Source: Dipteris shenzhenensis (Eukaryota; Polypodiophyta; Polypodiopsida; Gleicheniales). From it: DNA of 64,000 nucleotides. The notes below the pieces were generated by a model, which saw only the letters and a list, made by a program, of their open reading frames with translations, did not search any database and was not told the DNA's origin. A program made the translations under genes and the position numbers. Of the stretch, positions 10,359 through 20,789 are shown piece after piece. The stretch lies in the NCBI GenBank assembly GCA_047967505.1, contig CM106541.1; one strand, written 5' to 3'. Numbering within the stretch: the stretch's first letter is position 1; each line of letters begins with the position of its first letter.

Positions 10359-10996
10359 TCACTTTAAATCATCACAGACATTGCACTTTGACTTTTTTTT
10401 CCTCTTTGGGATTTTAACATAACCAAAGTTCTTCTTCCAAAGAGTATACAAAGTATGAGAAGAAGCCACAACATCCCCTCTTTGCCTTTTCTCTTTTACA
10501 ATAGAGTCAAACACTTTGAGTGTTTTCAAGCCCATTGGAAGGTGCATTTCAGTGATCGTGTCATACTAGATATATGGGGTTGAGGTAAAGCATTTTCTTG
10601 TATGAAGTCTTGCAAAATTGCTGCTACCCTGACAGTTTAGATTCTTGATTTGGACCTTTCTCTATTACTATGAATGCTAAATTTTTTTCCGCCCTTTGCC
10701 TTACTGACTAAATCCCAATATGTACCATGGGATAATCTAGTAATATTGCGATATGCCTTATTGCAAATATTTTTCCCATTTATGAGAGGTTTTACCTTTT
10801 GTCTTGAACTTAGCCTTTTATTGCCATTCTGAAGAAAGCAAGAGAGACTTGTGAGAAGGTATTCATTTCTTTCGCTTCCTCTCCTTTGCCACATGTGTCC
10901 TCTACATTCCCTAATGTTTGCAAGATCAATGAAGTGCATACATCTTCGCTTGCAACATTGATATCCCAATGCATTTAACACATTTTCCTCTTTCAT
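10359..10996 (-). pseudogene. Cys-rich transposase-like fragment
   Basis: Two open blocks in one orientation. 10637-10996 has QCCKRRCMHF then a basic stretch and ICNKAYRNITRLSHGTYWDL. 10359-10547 has LYTLWKKNFGYVKIPKRKKK followed by KCNVC. This order (Cys-rich start, ICxKAF/Y-x-I-x-GLS-like stretch, F-x-x-LW...VKIPK...KCxxC) resembles the N-terminal half of widespread, poorly named eukaryotic transposase-like proteins. Frames are broken between the blocks and the catalytic part is absent. The assignment is by eye only. Confidence 0.35.
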
Positions 10997-11130
10997 TACT
11001 TTCTTCCTCTTTGGTTTCTTCTGTGGATCTGCATGGATTCACTTTCTCTTCATGCATTTGTATGACCATTTTTGTTCCTCATGCATGTTATTATCTGTAC
11101 TTATGCACTTCCCCTCCTCACATTTGTTTG

Positions 11131-11583
11131 TCACCAAGCATCTACATCCTTGGCCATATCACAATCAAAGTTAGATACTGAATAATCCTCTCTTGATCTC
11201 ATCCTCGCTTTTAACATACTCTTAGGGCCATTCAATGCATTCAATATTCTACGAGAGTATTGAGAACCTTGAAACTCTTCCACTCCTGAGAGAACATTGC
11301 TCATTGGGACATCTTGCATGGCTTTCACAAATCCACAAGTTTGATCGATACTAGGTTTGTTAATATGCATGAACTCATCTACACCTGACAAGACATCGCT
11401 ATTGAAACCTTTGCCCTTCTCATTGTGCAAGAATTCATCCACTTCAGATAAGGCATCGCTTCTAAAATCTTTTTGTTTCTCGGAACCAATGAACTCATCC
11501 ACTCTAGATAAGATGTCACTTCTATAATTGAGTACATTGAAATCATCCACATTTGAAGTGATAGAGCTTGGCAAGTGGCACAA
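11131..11583 (-). pseudogene. Protein with four degenerate ~25-residue repeats
   Basis: A 150-codon frame whose centre repeats the pattern (R/N)SD-x-LS-x-VDEF four times: SDILSRVDEFIGSEK, SDALSEVDEFLHNEK, SDVLSGVDEFMHINK and SNVLSGVEEFQGSQY. It lies just downstream of, and in the same orientation as, the TNP1-like fragment at 11590-12204, so it may be part of the same broken transposon gene. Function unknown. There is no clear start codon context. Confidence 0.35.
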
Positions 11584-11589
11584 TTTTTA

Positions 11590-12204
11590 GGTCCTTTGAT
11601 ATTGTAGTATACCTTATCTTTATCATTGAAAACCACATGCCTCTTTCTCATGTTTAAAAATTGCATGATCCATCTCATATTCTTGCCTACCTCATAGTAG
11701 GGATCACATAAGGATGTTATGTTATTAACGATACCATCATCAATGACTTTTAGAATCCTCATCTATGCAAATGACCACTGCTCCACTTGTTCAAATCCCA
11801 ATACTTCACCTTCTGCTACATTCTTATTTGTAAATGGACTCATTTGTAAAATGTCCCCTATAGTAAAATCCAAAGTGGTGCACTTTGTATTCTTGATAAT
11901 ATCTGTTGCATAAGTCTCATCTCTATTCCATGCTATAAATGATTTGTTCAATGCATTGTCGAGGAATAACATCTCCAAGTGTTTCCATATCTCCATATTC
12001 ATACTTTAGCTCAACATGTGTGCTAAGAATATTTGATATAGTAATTGCCACCTTATCTTTGCCAAGTCTTTGAAAGTGGCAAACTGAATTAGGATCACTA
12101 TCATGGATTGTAGCAAATGCAACTACTTCTCTTTTTGTACACAAAATCACATCCAACCTTGGAACAAAATCTATAGCCATCTCTTTTGTGAGAGTCCTTT
12201 GCAA
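11590..12204 (-). pseudogene. TNP1/En-Spm-like domain fragment
   Basis: The block 11923-12204 reads LDVILCTKREVVAFATIHDS, then HFQRLGKDKVAITISNIL, then DMETLGDVIPRQCIEQI. The spacing and wording resemble the TNP1/En/Spm-like domain found at the end of plant CACTA-type proteins (V-L-x-S...VAxGxI...DP...LG...V.V..V). Two further blocks (11763-12002, 11379-11762) continue in other frames. It belongs to a different element from CACTA copies A-C and has no visible termini. Confidence 0.4.
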
Positions 12205-12484
12205 GCAAGCTATAGTAGCAATAATTTTATAAATATTAGTCTCTTTTTAATAATTTACTCATTAATTATAATTTCTAATTAGTACTTTATTTGTTGGGGG
12301 GAGGGGGGAGTGGTGTATGATGGAAAAAGAGGGGTGGGGGAGGGCTTCGATTAAATAAAATATTTAAGGATGAAGGGGTAAAGGAGGGCTTTAATTAAAT
12401 AAAAGGGGGGAGTCTAGTATTAAATGATGGCAAGATATTTATTAGGGATAAATGAGGGATGGTAGAGGGCTTCAATTAAATAGA
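12205..12484. repeat. G/A-rich spacer with degenerate direct repeats
   Basis: Three imperfect copies of a 60-70-base motif built around GGGCTT(C/T)(A/G)ATTAAATA at about 12340, 12390 and 12465. No coding frame. It borders the satellite array. Confidence 0.4.
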
Positions 12485-13881
12485 GAGGATTGTGTTTTTT
12501 GATGTTTGTGCATGACACTAAGGCAAAAACGGTGTTTAATGCCTGATTGGCCATGCAAATCATATATGATGGGCACACTAGATTGTAGCTACCTCAAACT
12601 AGGTGATTTTGAGTTGCATGCAAAGTCATGCGCCCATCTGATAAGTACTTGTTTGGATAATACACTTAGGACCGTGTTTTTTGAATGTTGTGCATGACAT
12701 TAAGGAAACAACGGTGATTAATGCTTGATCAACAATTCAAATCATATATGATGAGCACAATACTTTGCACCTACCTCAACCCAAGTGGTATTGAATTGCA
12801 TGCATAGTGGCGCATGCATCCTATAATAACTTGTTCGGATAACACACCTGGCCGGAGCGCATTTTTTTACGGTTGTGCATATAAGACTAGAGGGAAAACG
12901 GTGTATAATGCATGATCAACCATGCAAAGTATATACAATGGGCACAATAATGTGCAAGCACCTCAAAATAGGAGGTTTTGAGTTTCATGCAAAGTGGCAC
13001 ACCCATACCATAAGTACTTGTTTGAATAACAAACCTGGGAGCGCATTTTTTGATGGTTGTGCATAACATTAGGGGAAAAACGATGTATAATGCATGATCC
13101 ACAATACAAAGCATATTCTATGGACACAATAATTTGCACACTGAAACCTAGGTGGTATTGACTTGCATGCAAAGTGGCACCCCCATCCCATAAGTACTTG
13201 TTCAGATAACACACCTGGGAGAGCATTTTTTGATGGGGGTGCATAACACTAGGGGGGAAACGGTGTATAATGCATGATCAACCATGCAAATCATATCTGA
13301 TGGGCACAATACTTTTCACATGTCTCAACCTAGGTGGTATTGACTTGCTGCAAAGTGGCATCTCCATCCGATAAGTACTTGTTCGACTAACACACCTGGG
13401 ACAGTGTTTTTTTACTGTTGTGCATGACACTAAGGCAAAAACGGTGTTTAATGCTTCATCAAACATCCACAAAATATACAATGAGAACAATACTTTTCTC
13501 ATGCCTCAAACTAGGTGGTATTGACTTGCATGCAAAGTGGCATGCCCATCTGATAAGTACTTGTTCGTATAACACACCTAGGAGCATGTTTTTTGATGGA
13601 TGTGCATGACACTAAGGCAAAAATAGCTTCATCGACCATGCAAAGCATATAGGATGGGTACAATAGTTAACACGCACCTCATCCTAGTGGTATAGAGTTG
13701 CATGCAAAGTGACATGCCCATCGCATAAGTACTTGTTTGGATAACACACCTGGGAGCACGTTTTTTGATGGTTGTTCATAACACTAGGAGGAAAACGGTG
13801 TATAATGCGTGATAGACCACGCAAAAAGAATATCCGATGGATACAATACTTTGCACGCACCTCAACCTTGGTGGTATTTAC
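12485..13881 (+). repeat. ~181-bp satellite array, block 1
   Basis: Tandem monomers marked by TAAGTACTTGTT at about 12642, 12824, 13011, 13191, 13372, 13553 and 13726, giving spacings of 173-187 and mostly 180-183. Each monomer has a T-run, TGTGCAT, AACGGTGT and GGTATTGA.TTGCATGCAAAG. Two subtypes differ near the middle (CACTAAGGCAAAAACGGTGT against CACTAGGGGGAAACGGTGTA). Monomers differ from each other visibly, so the array is not recently homogenised. The length is typical of plant centromere or heterochromatin satellites, but location on the chromosome is unknown. Confidence 0.85.
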
Positions 13882-14177
13882 CATGGATGATTTTTTCTTG
13901 TTAGTTTCATTAATAAGTGAAAACTTTATGTTGGTGTTGAAAGTTTGTATGCCCTAATACAAATAAAGGTTTGAAACATTTGCTAGGTTTCGAAACTTTT
14001 ATGTGAAAAAATTTAAAGTTTCACCAAGATTCACAACTTTTTCTTCAACATTCAAAAGAAAATATATAAAATTGTAATATCTTGTATCAACATTGTGAAA
14101 CTCAAAAATTAGCTCAATAAACTTTCGCCAAGAATTTATATTAATATATAAGAATAGCTTTGAGAAAAACATCCCTG
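13882..14177. mobile_element. hAT-type MITE, 296 bp
   Basis: Starts CATGGATGATTTTTT and ends AAAAACATCCCTG, so the inverted termini follow CAGGGATG, the classic hAT end. It is flanked by 8-bp duplicates GTATTTAC (13874-13881) and GTATTGAC (14178-14185), one mismatch, which restores the satellite monomer when removed. No gene. The left ~70 bases match, inverted, the right end of the large hAT element ending at 28216, so it is a short non-autonomous relative. Confidence 0.85.
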
Positions 14178-14413
14178 GTATTGACTTGCATGCAAACAAG
14201 CACCCCCATCTGATAAGTACTTGTTCGAATAACACACCTAGGACCATATTTTTTGACAATTATGCATGACACTAAGACAAAGACAGTGTTGAATGCTTCA
14301 TCAACCATGCAAAGAATATACGATGGGCACAATATCATTCACACGCCTCAACCAAGGTGGTATTGAGTTGCATGCAAAATGACGTGCCCATCCAATAAGT
14401 ACTTGCTCGAATA
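14178..14413 (+). repeat. ~181-bp satellite, block 2
   Basis: About 1.3 monomers between the hAT MITE and the solo LTR, in phase with both neighbours once the insertions are removed. TAAGTACTTG markers at about 14213 and 14396. Confidence 0.85.
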
Positions 14414-15134
14414 TGTTAAAGTACACAGCGCAGCAGAACAGAAACTGAATAAAGAATAGAGAGTATAGAACAAACTGGAGATAAACAAAAATTTTCTTCA
14501 ATATTGATGTAGATGGCTCCGTCCACCCGTGCGCTCCCACAGTGGAGCTTAGACGACAATCTAGACAGATACTAGGTAAAGAGCTACTAGCTGAAGATCT
14601 CTACTGGAAGATCTGATTTGATCCAATGGACTGGAAAGGTTGCCTCTTTATAGCTATGAGGGCGGTAGTCAGATCAACGTAGTCGGTGGAGCCAACCAGT
14701 CAACCTAGTTGGTGGAACTGACTAGTCATCCATGGAATATTCAAGGAATATTCCCTATACCTTCGCCAGACGAGGGCTGTCGCCCCCAAACCCCCACCAG
14801 GGGGGCCGTTGGCCCCCCTAGGACCCCCCACCAGCTGGGGGCCAGCTGGCCCCCAAATCTTAGCAAGAGCAAGGGGCTCCCACACAATCAAGACAATATG
14901 CCTCGTTGTGCTACCAGCTTACCTACCCTGCCTAGCCCATAGGCTAGACTCACATAGATCACCTTTCTACCATCAATGGTCTCATTATTGATAAACCTCA
15001 TCTAACATGCAAGTCAGGATCCATCCAATATCTCGGGCTCACACATGGCTTCTCCTCATATGGGAGCCTTATGACTTGAGCACCTTGGACCACTGTTGGT
15101 TACCAGGAGGGTGGGGCATTGGGCATATCTAACA
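14414..15134 (-). mobile_element. Solo LTR inserted in the satellite
   Basis: Begins TGTTAAAG and ends ATCTAACA, so the ends form a short TGTTA/TAACA inverted repeat. It is flanked by GAATA (14409-14413) and AGATA (15135-15139), an imperfect 5-bp duplicate, and interrupts a monomer whose normal text resumes after it. A TATA-like box (plus-strand TTTATA at about 14646) suggests transcription on the minus strand. No internal retroelement sequence is present. The middle (14775-14855) is very G/C-rich and can fold. The family cannot be assigned from an LTR alone. Confidence 0.65.
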
Positions 15135-16457
15135 AGATAACACACCTAGGAGCATGTTTTTTGACGGATGTGCATCTCACTGAGGCCAAACAGTGTTTAA
15201 TGCTTGATCGACAATGCAAAGCATATACGATGATCATACTAGGTGGTATTGACTTGCATGCAAAGTGGCATGCCCATCTGATAAGTACTTGTTCAGATAA
15301 CACACCTAGGAGCATGTTTTTTGATAGATGTGGATCACACAAAGGTAAAAACCATGTTTAATGCTTGATCGACCATGCAAAGCATATCCAATGGGTACAA
15401 TACTTTGTACATGATGCAAACTAGGTGGTTTTGAGTTGCATGCAAAGTGGCATGCCCATACCATAAGTACTTGTTTGAATAACACACTTGGGAGTGCATT
15501 TTTTGACGATTGTGCATAACACTAGGTGAAAAATGGTGTATAATGCATGGTCAACAATGCAAAGCATATCAAATGGGCACAATACTTTGTACATGTCTCA
15601 ATCTAGGTGGTTTTGACGGGCATGCAAAGTGGCACACCCATCTCATAAATACTTGTTCAGATAACACACCAAGGAGCGTGTTTTTTGACAGTGGTGCAAA
15701 ACACTAGGGGGAAAACGGTGTATAATGCATGATCGACCATGAAAAGCATATCCAATGGGCATAATAATTTTCATGCATCTCAGCCTTTGTGGTATTGACT
15801 TGCATGCAAAGTGGCATCCCCATCCGATAAGTACTTATCCAGATAACACACCAGGGAGCACGTTTTTTGATGTGGTGCATAACACTAGGGGGGAAACGGT
15901 GTATAATGCGTGATCGACCATGAAAAGCATATCCGATGGGCATAATAATTTTCATGCATCTCATCCTATGTGGTATTGACTTGCATACAAAGTGGCATCC
16001 CCATCTGATAAGTACTTGTTTGACTAAGACACCTAGGAACATGTTTTTTGACGGTTGTGCATGACACTGAGGCATAAATCGTGCTCAATGCTTGATCGAC
16101 CATCCACAGCATATCAGATGAGCACAATACTTTGCACATGCCTAAACTTTGGTGGTATTGAATTGCATGTAAATTGGTGCACCCATCCGATAAGTACTTG
16201 TTCGTATAACACACCTAGGAGGATGTTTTTTGATGGATGTGCATCACACTGAGGAAAAAATGGCTTCATCGACCATGGAAAGCATATACCTAGATGGGTA
16301 CAATACTTTGCATGAACCGCAACCTAGGTGGTATTGCATTGCATGCAAAGTGATGCACCCATCGCATAAGTGCTTGTTCGGATAACACACATGGGAGCAC
16401 GTTTTTTAACGGTTGTGCATTACACTAGGAAAAAAATGGTGTATAATGCGTGATAGA
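15135..16457 (+). repeat. ~181-bp satellite array, block 3
   Basis: About seven monomers with TAAGTACTT-type markers at 15282, 15463, 15645, 15828, 16008, 16191 and 16366. The first monomer has an internal deletion of about 60 bases. The order of monomer subtypes and two diagnostic variants parallel block 1, suggesting a higher-order repeat. The last monomer is split by the large hAT element after GTGATAGA. Confidence 0.85.
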
Positions 16458-16705
16458 CAGGGATGTTTTTATCGAAGGTAAAGAAATATAGTATTATTAT
16501 ATACTGGAGAAATTTTTCATAAATTATTTTTAAAAGTTTTAAAGAATTGTCGAATTATATCTTTTGTTATGATTTTTGCTTCAAAACTTGGCTAAATATT
16601 CTAGGGCATTTAAAAAACTTTCAATTTTCACAAATATACTAAAAACTAGTTATATTGAAAACTCTATCTTTTTTGTTTTACATAATTTCAAAATACATGA
16701 AATAG

Positions 16706-17064
16706 CTAGCATTTAGGATACAAAGATATCCATCTAGTATCCACATTCTTCAAAATCTTCCTCCCTTTTGTACCCAGTGCTTCTGCAATAACTCTAAATT
16801 GATTGTATCTTTTTGGACTCTTGCAAAAGTAAGAGTAGCTTTTTTTAACCAACGTCTCAATTCGTTGTACTGATGGAAATGTGGACACAACTTTCTAAGC
16901 TAGATTTGTGCGATGAGCCATACAATGTATCCCAGCATAGTAAGGAGCATATTTTGTTTCAATTTGTACAAAGACACCATTTCGACAACCTTGCAAGACT
17001 GAAGCACCATCACATGCAAAACAAACAAGTTTCTTGACCAACATACATGAAATTGGTATCAACT
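16706..17064 (-). pseudogene. hAT transposase fragment
   Basis: The minus strand reads a recognisable hAT transposase core: CFACDGASVLQGCRNGV, then YYAGIHCMAHRTNLA, a TAG stop (16895-16897), then YFCKSPKRYNQFRVIAEALG and GRKILKNVDTRWISLYP. The wording CDGAS.MxG, HCxAHRTNLA and TRWIS is typical of plant hAT proteins of the ZNF862/TTF-like group. Both ends are missing, including the C-terminal dimerisation region. It lies within 250-600 bases of the hAT left terminus. Confidence 0.7.
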
Positions 17065-17084
17065 TATTAAAAAAAGAAGGATCA

Positions 17085-18262
17085 CATCACATCATGCATA
17101 CCAAACAATAATGCATATGCATATTCACAACATAAACTTAAAAAAAATAAATAAGCATATATTTCTTCAGGTTGTCAGCTAGAACTAAGGAACTTGGTCC
17201 TAGGTCGTGGTGCCTCTTAGCCCCCTACCTTGTGAGTGCAGGAACCAAACACCACTTCCTAAACCAAGCCCTTCTTTCATGTTTGAAATCATAATACTAC
17301 ACTACATAAAGCATGCCAAACCAATTTCAAATTACTCTATACAATGCACCAATAAATACATTAAAAAAGAAAGAGCACATCATAGACAATGATGCAAATT
17401 CATATTCACAATAGAAACTTTTAAAAAATAAATAAGCATACATTTCTTCAGCTTGTCAACTAGATCTAAGAAACTTGGTCCTAGGTCGTGGTGCCTCTTA
17501 GGCCCCTGCCTTGTGAGCGTAGGAACTCAACACCACTTCCTGAACCAAGCGCTTCTTTCATGTTTGAAATCACTACACTACATAAAGCATGCCAAACCAA
17601 TTTCAACTTACTCTATACAATGCACTAATAAATACATTAACAAAGAAAGAACACATCACAGACAATGATGCATATGCATATTCACAACATAAACTTTTAA
17701 AAAATAAATAAGCATACATTTCTTTAGCTTGTCTGCTAGATCTAAGAAACTTGGTCCTAGGTCGTGGTGCCTCTTAGCCCCCTGCCTTGTGAGAACAGGA
17801 ACCAGACACCACTTCCCAAACCAAGCCCTTCTTTTATGTTTGAAATCATAATACTACACTACATAAAGCATGCCAAACCAATTTCAACTTACTCTATACA
17901 ATGCACTAATAAATACAATAACAAAGAAAGAACACATCACAGACAATGATGCATATGCATATTCACAATAGAAACTTTTAAAAAATAAATAAGCATACAT
18001 TTCTTCAGCTTGTCAACTAGATCTAAGAAACTTGGTCCTAGGTCATGGTGCCTCTTAGCCCCCTGCCTTGTGAGTGCAAGAACCAAACACCACTTCCCGA
18101 ACCAAGCCCTTCTTTTACAAAATACATTAAAAAATAAAGAGCACACCACAAGCAATGATGCATATGCATATTCACAACAGAAACTTTTACAAAATAAATA
18201 AGCATACATTTCTTCAGCTTGTCAACTAGATCTAAGAAACTTGGTCCTAGCTCATCGTGCAC
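17085..18262 (+). repeat. ~278-bp tandem repeat, about 4.3 units
   Basis: Repeated text includes AACTTGGTCCTAGGTCGTGG at 17191, 17472, 17748 and 18029 and a variant at 18238. Spacings are 281, 276, 281 and 209, so the last unit carries a ~67-base deletion. Each unit holds GATGCATATGCATATTCACAA and an AT-rich part. Small frames of about 60-90 codons recur because the repeat recurs; they are not genes. Confidence 0.85.
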
Positions 18263-19020
18263 ACGAAGATTTAGTTAGAGGTTTGGGATGTTTCAAGCTT
18301 CGATGAGATCCATATCACACTTGCATTGACTTCTCCTCCTCATTGATGGATCCTTGAATGACCTTAGCTGGATAACGTGAACTTAACTAAGGTCCCTCAT
18401 TAACAACTAACACTAACTTAAACACTAACACATCTACACAAAACTTGACCAACCTATGGGGCCCCTCCTAAGGAGGAGGTGATGTCGGCATGCAATATAA
18501 GTACATCAATTTAGTGAGTACATGTAAGGGTTAGGGTTAGTTTGAGGAGTGGTCATGGGTTAAGTTGGGGGGTGAGATAGTTAGTTCCAAAGGCACGGGA
18601 TATGAATATGGGATTTCTAGATACTTGAGTAAAAGTGCATGGACCGAGCTTTTATGAAAAATGTGATACATGAGAGTTTTTATGACAAGATAACCTTAAA
18701 CATAAAATTGGTGATAGACATGATAGGAAATCAATCCAATTAATTGCTAACTCAAACCATAAACCCACCTAGATGCTCCTTTATATGCTAGGATCTAAAG
18801 GCAACTTTGTGGGTGTAAGATGGTGAGGGCATCAAGCCCTATATCTAGCCTAGAAAGAGGCGACTAGAGAGCAGCAACATCAAAGACAACCTACCAAGCT
18901 AGGATCAGGGAAGCTAGGAGGGGCTAGGCCATGTGAAAAGCTATAAAGAGCTCCATTATACTCATGGATTGCATGTCTAGTGGGAGGGACAAGTCCTTGG
19001 ATAGGCAGAAGTCCAATTAT
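18263..19020. other. Unassigned segment in the hAT element
   Basis: No gene recognised. It has a short foldback (CCCCTCCTAAGGAGGAGG near 18463) and a GGGTTAGGGTTAG string near 18529, too short to call telomeric. It may be the 5' part (gag region) of the copia fragment that follows. Confidence 0.35.
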
Positions 19021-19880
19021 AGACCTAGACCTCACAGGGTTTATGCTTTCACTGTGCAAAGAAAGAGCACCTCAAGAGATTCTGCTATAGGTTAAAAATA
19101 GAGCAGAAGAAGAAGACTAATGGTAAGAAGAAAGAGGATAAAGAGACCGAGGATGGACAGGTGAATGCTATCTTCAGTGATGGCAATGATGTAGGTGTAC
19201 GTTAGGCATCTGCTTACCCACATTCTTTTCTGGTAGCCATGGATGATGTCTTGATGCAGGACTGGATCTTGGATTTTGGACCTTTTGATGTTACTCTGCA
19301 TAGGGAGTGGTTTGCATCATATGATGCTCGCAGAAAGGGATTAATCAAATTGCATGATTAGCCATGTGACATTGTAGGTCCGGGAGATATGGATTATTTG
19401 GGTTATCATGTGTCCTTTAGCAGTCAGTCTTGGAAGATCACTAAAGGATGTCTGGTCATATCTAGAGGTGTAGTACCAAAGTTACGAAGTAGTCAAACTC
19501 CGTTATGTGACCACTTTTGGGTGTCAGGCTGTGAGGCATTTATGTAGGTACCCAGGGATACGAGAAGCACGTTAAAACCTAGGCCTAGGAAGTGCTTCCT
19601 CTTGGGGTATGTACGCAGCCATGATCGCATCTTGGATGAGGATCAGATGCATAAACAGTCCACAAAGACAGTGGCAGTTCGAAGAGTGGTGTTCCAAGAG
19701 GATGGACAGCCACTATATGATCCATGTGGAGGACTTTTGCCACTTGATGTAGTCCCAAGATAGCAATTGGTACCACAAGAGGTTAGAGAGCCACAGGTAG
19801 TGGCACCTCAGGTTATGGATGATTATGCAGTGGGACTGCCAGGTCCTCTGGATGCACCTTTTAGGAGCCCGGATCATGGG
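19021..19880 (+). pseudogene. Ty1/copia gag-pol fragment
   Basis: Seen in order on the plus strand: a CCHC knuckle CFHCAKKEHLKRFC (19044-19085); in the same frame the protease start WILDFGPFDVT (19263), where the catalytic DSG is DFG; then REWFASYDA and KITKGCLVISRGVV, as in the protease and GAG-pre-integrase regions of copia. A frameshift then leads to GCEAFM-stop-VPRD and RKCFLLGYV, typical of the integrase-RT junction of copia. Most of the integrase is deleted and RT is absent. Several stops are present. No LTRs were found. Confidence 0.7.
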
Positions 19881-20203
19881 TGTACATATTGATCGGGCGT
19901 TAGATGGTGATGATGACAGTGATATTGGGCTACTATATCAGACATCTTATGGTGAGATTGGATGAGGATTGGACCTCTGGATGTAGGTTCATGTGATGTT
20001 AGTAGGCTTGGACAGCAAGCTGAAATTTAGACATAGCATGTACATCCATCCGGTGGTGATGAGGCTATGCTGCAGGATGTTATGCTTCAGTGGGAGTATG
20101 CCATGGATACTATTCAGATAGGGATAGCTTCCGTAGTGGGAGTAGTAAACTGACATATGGCTGACCATGATAGGAAGCTGTAAGAGAGAATGCAAGTCAC
20201 AAA
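19881..20203. other. Unassigned DNA before CACTA copy B
   Basis: No gene or repeat recognised; probably the tail of the copia fragment. The last three bases AAA (20201-20203) would be the CACTA target-site duplicate, but the partner end is lost. Confidence 0.3.
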
Positions 20204-20330
20204 CACTACAAGGCATAGGCCATTTTCTGACGAGAATACCGATGCTTTTTACATTAAATTTTTTTTTTCACGGGCGCAAACCTCGCTATAAGAGTCACTA
20301 AAAGCATCATAAAAGGACCGTCGCTATAAA

Positions 20331-20456
20331 GCGTTGCTATATAGTGACACTAGCAAACGTCGTTATATAGCGACGATAACTAACGTCGCTATATAGCGAC
20401 ACTGTTAATCGTCACTATATAGCGACACTGATAAACGTCGCTATATAGCAACGATT
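20331..20456. repeat. Subterminal palindromes of CACTA copy B
   Basis: Five copies of the GTCGCTATATAGCGAC family spaced about 24-26 bases, mostly decayed at CpG positions (for example GTCACTATATAGCGAC and GTTGCTATATAGTGAC). Corresponds to 38819-38975 in copy A. Confidence 0.8.
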
Positions 20457-20474
20457 AACAGAACTTAAAAAAAA

Positions 20475-20530
20475 GGGTTAGTGGGGCTAAACAGGGCTTC
20501 CTATGGCCCGGTTTAGCCCCACTAATCCTT
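20475..20530. repeat. Long foldback near the TnpA-like gene 3' end, copy B
   Basis: Arms GGGTTAGTGGGGCTAAACAG and, 11 bases later, its near-complement ending in CTAATCC, flanked by A-run and T-run. The same structure, with perfect arms, is at 38736-38804 in copy A. Confidence 0.65.
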
Positions 20531-20789
20531 TTTTTTTTTGTAATTACAGAACAAAGTTTTTTTATAACAAAATTTCCCTTGCGAAAAGGGTGATACAAAA
20601 TCGCTCTTGTGAAATGATGAGCAACAAAAGCATATACATGTCGGACATATACAACATTGTTTGTAACAAAATTACCCTTTCGAAAGGGCGATACAAAATT
20701 GCTCAAACGAGTGGATATACAAAATAACATACAGGGCGAGGAAAATGCTACTACCACTACTACTGAATCCGAATCATCCTCATCTTGTT

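Noticed and set aside
18525-18545. GGGTTAGGGTTAG telomere-like string
   Set aside because: Less than two and a half units; far too short for an interstitial telomere.
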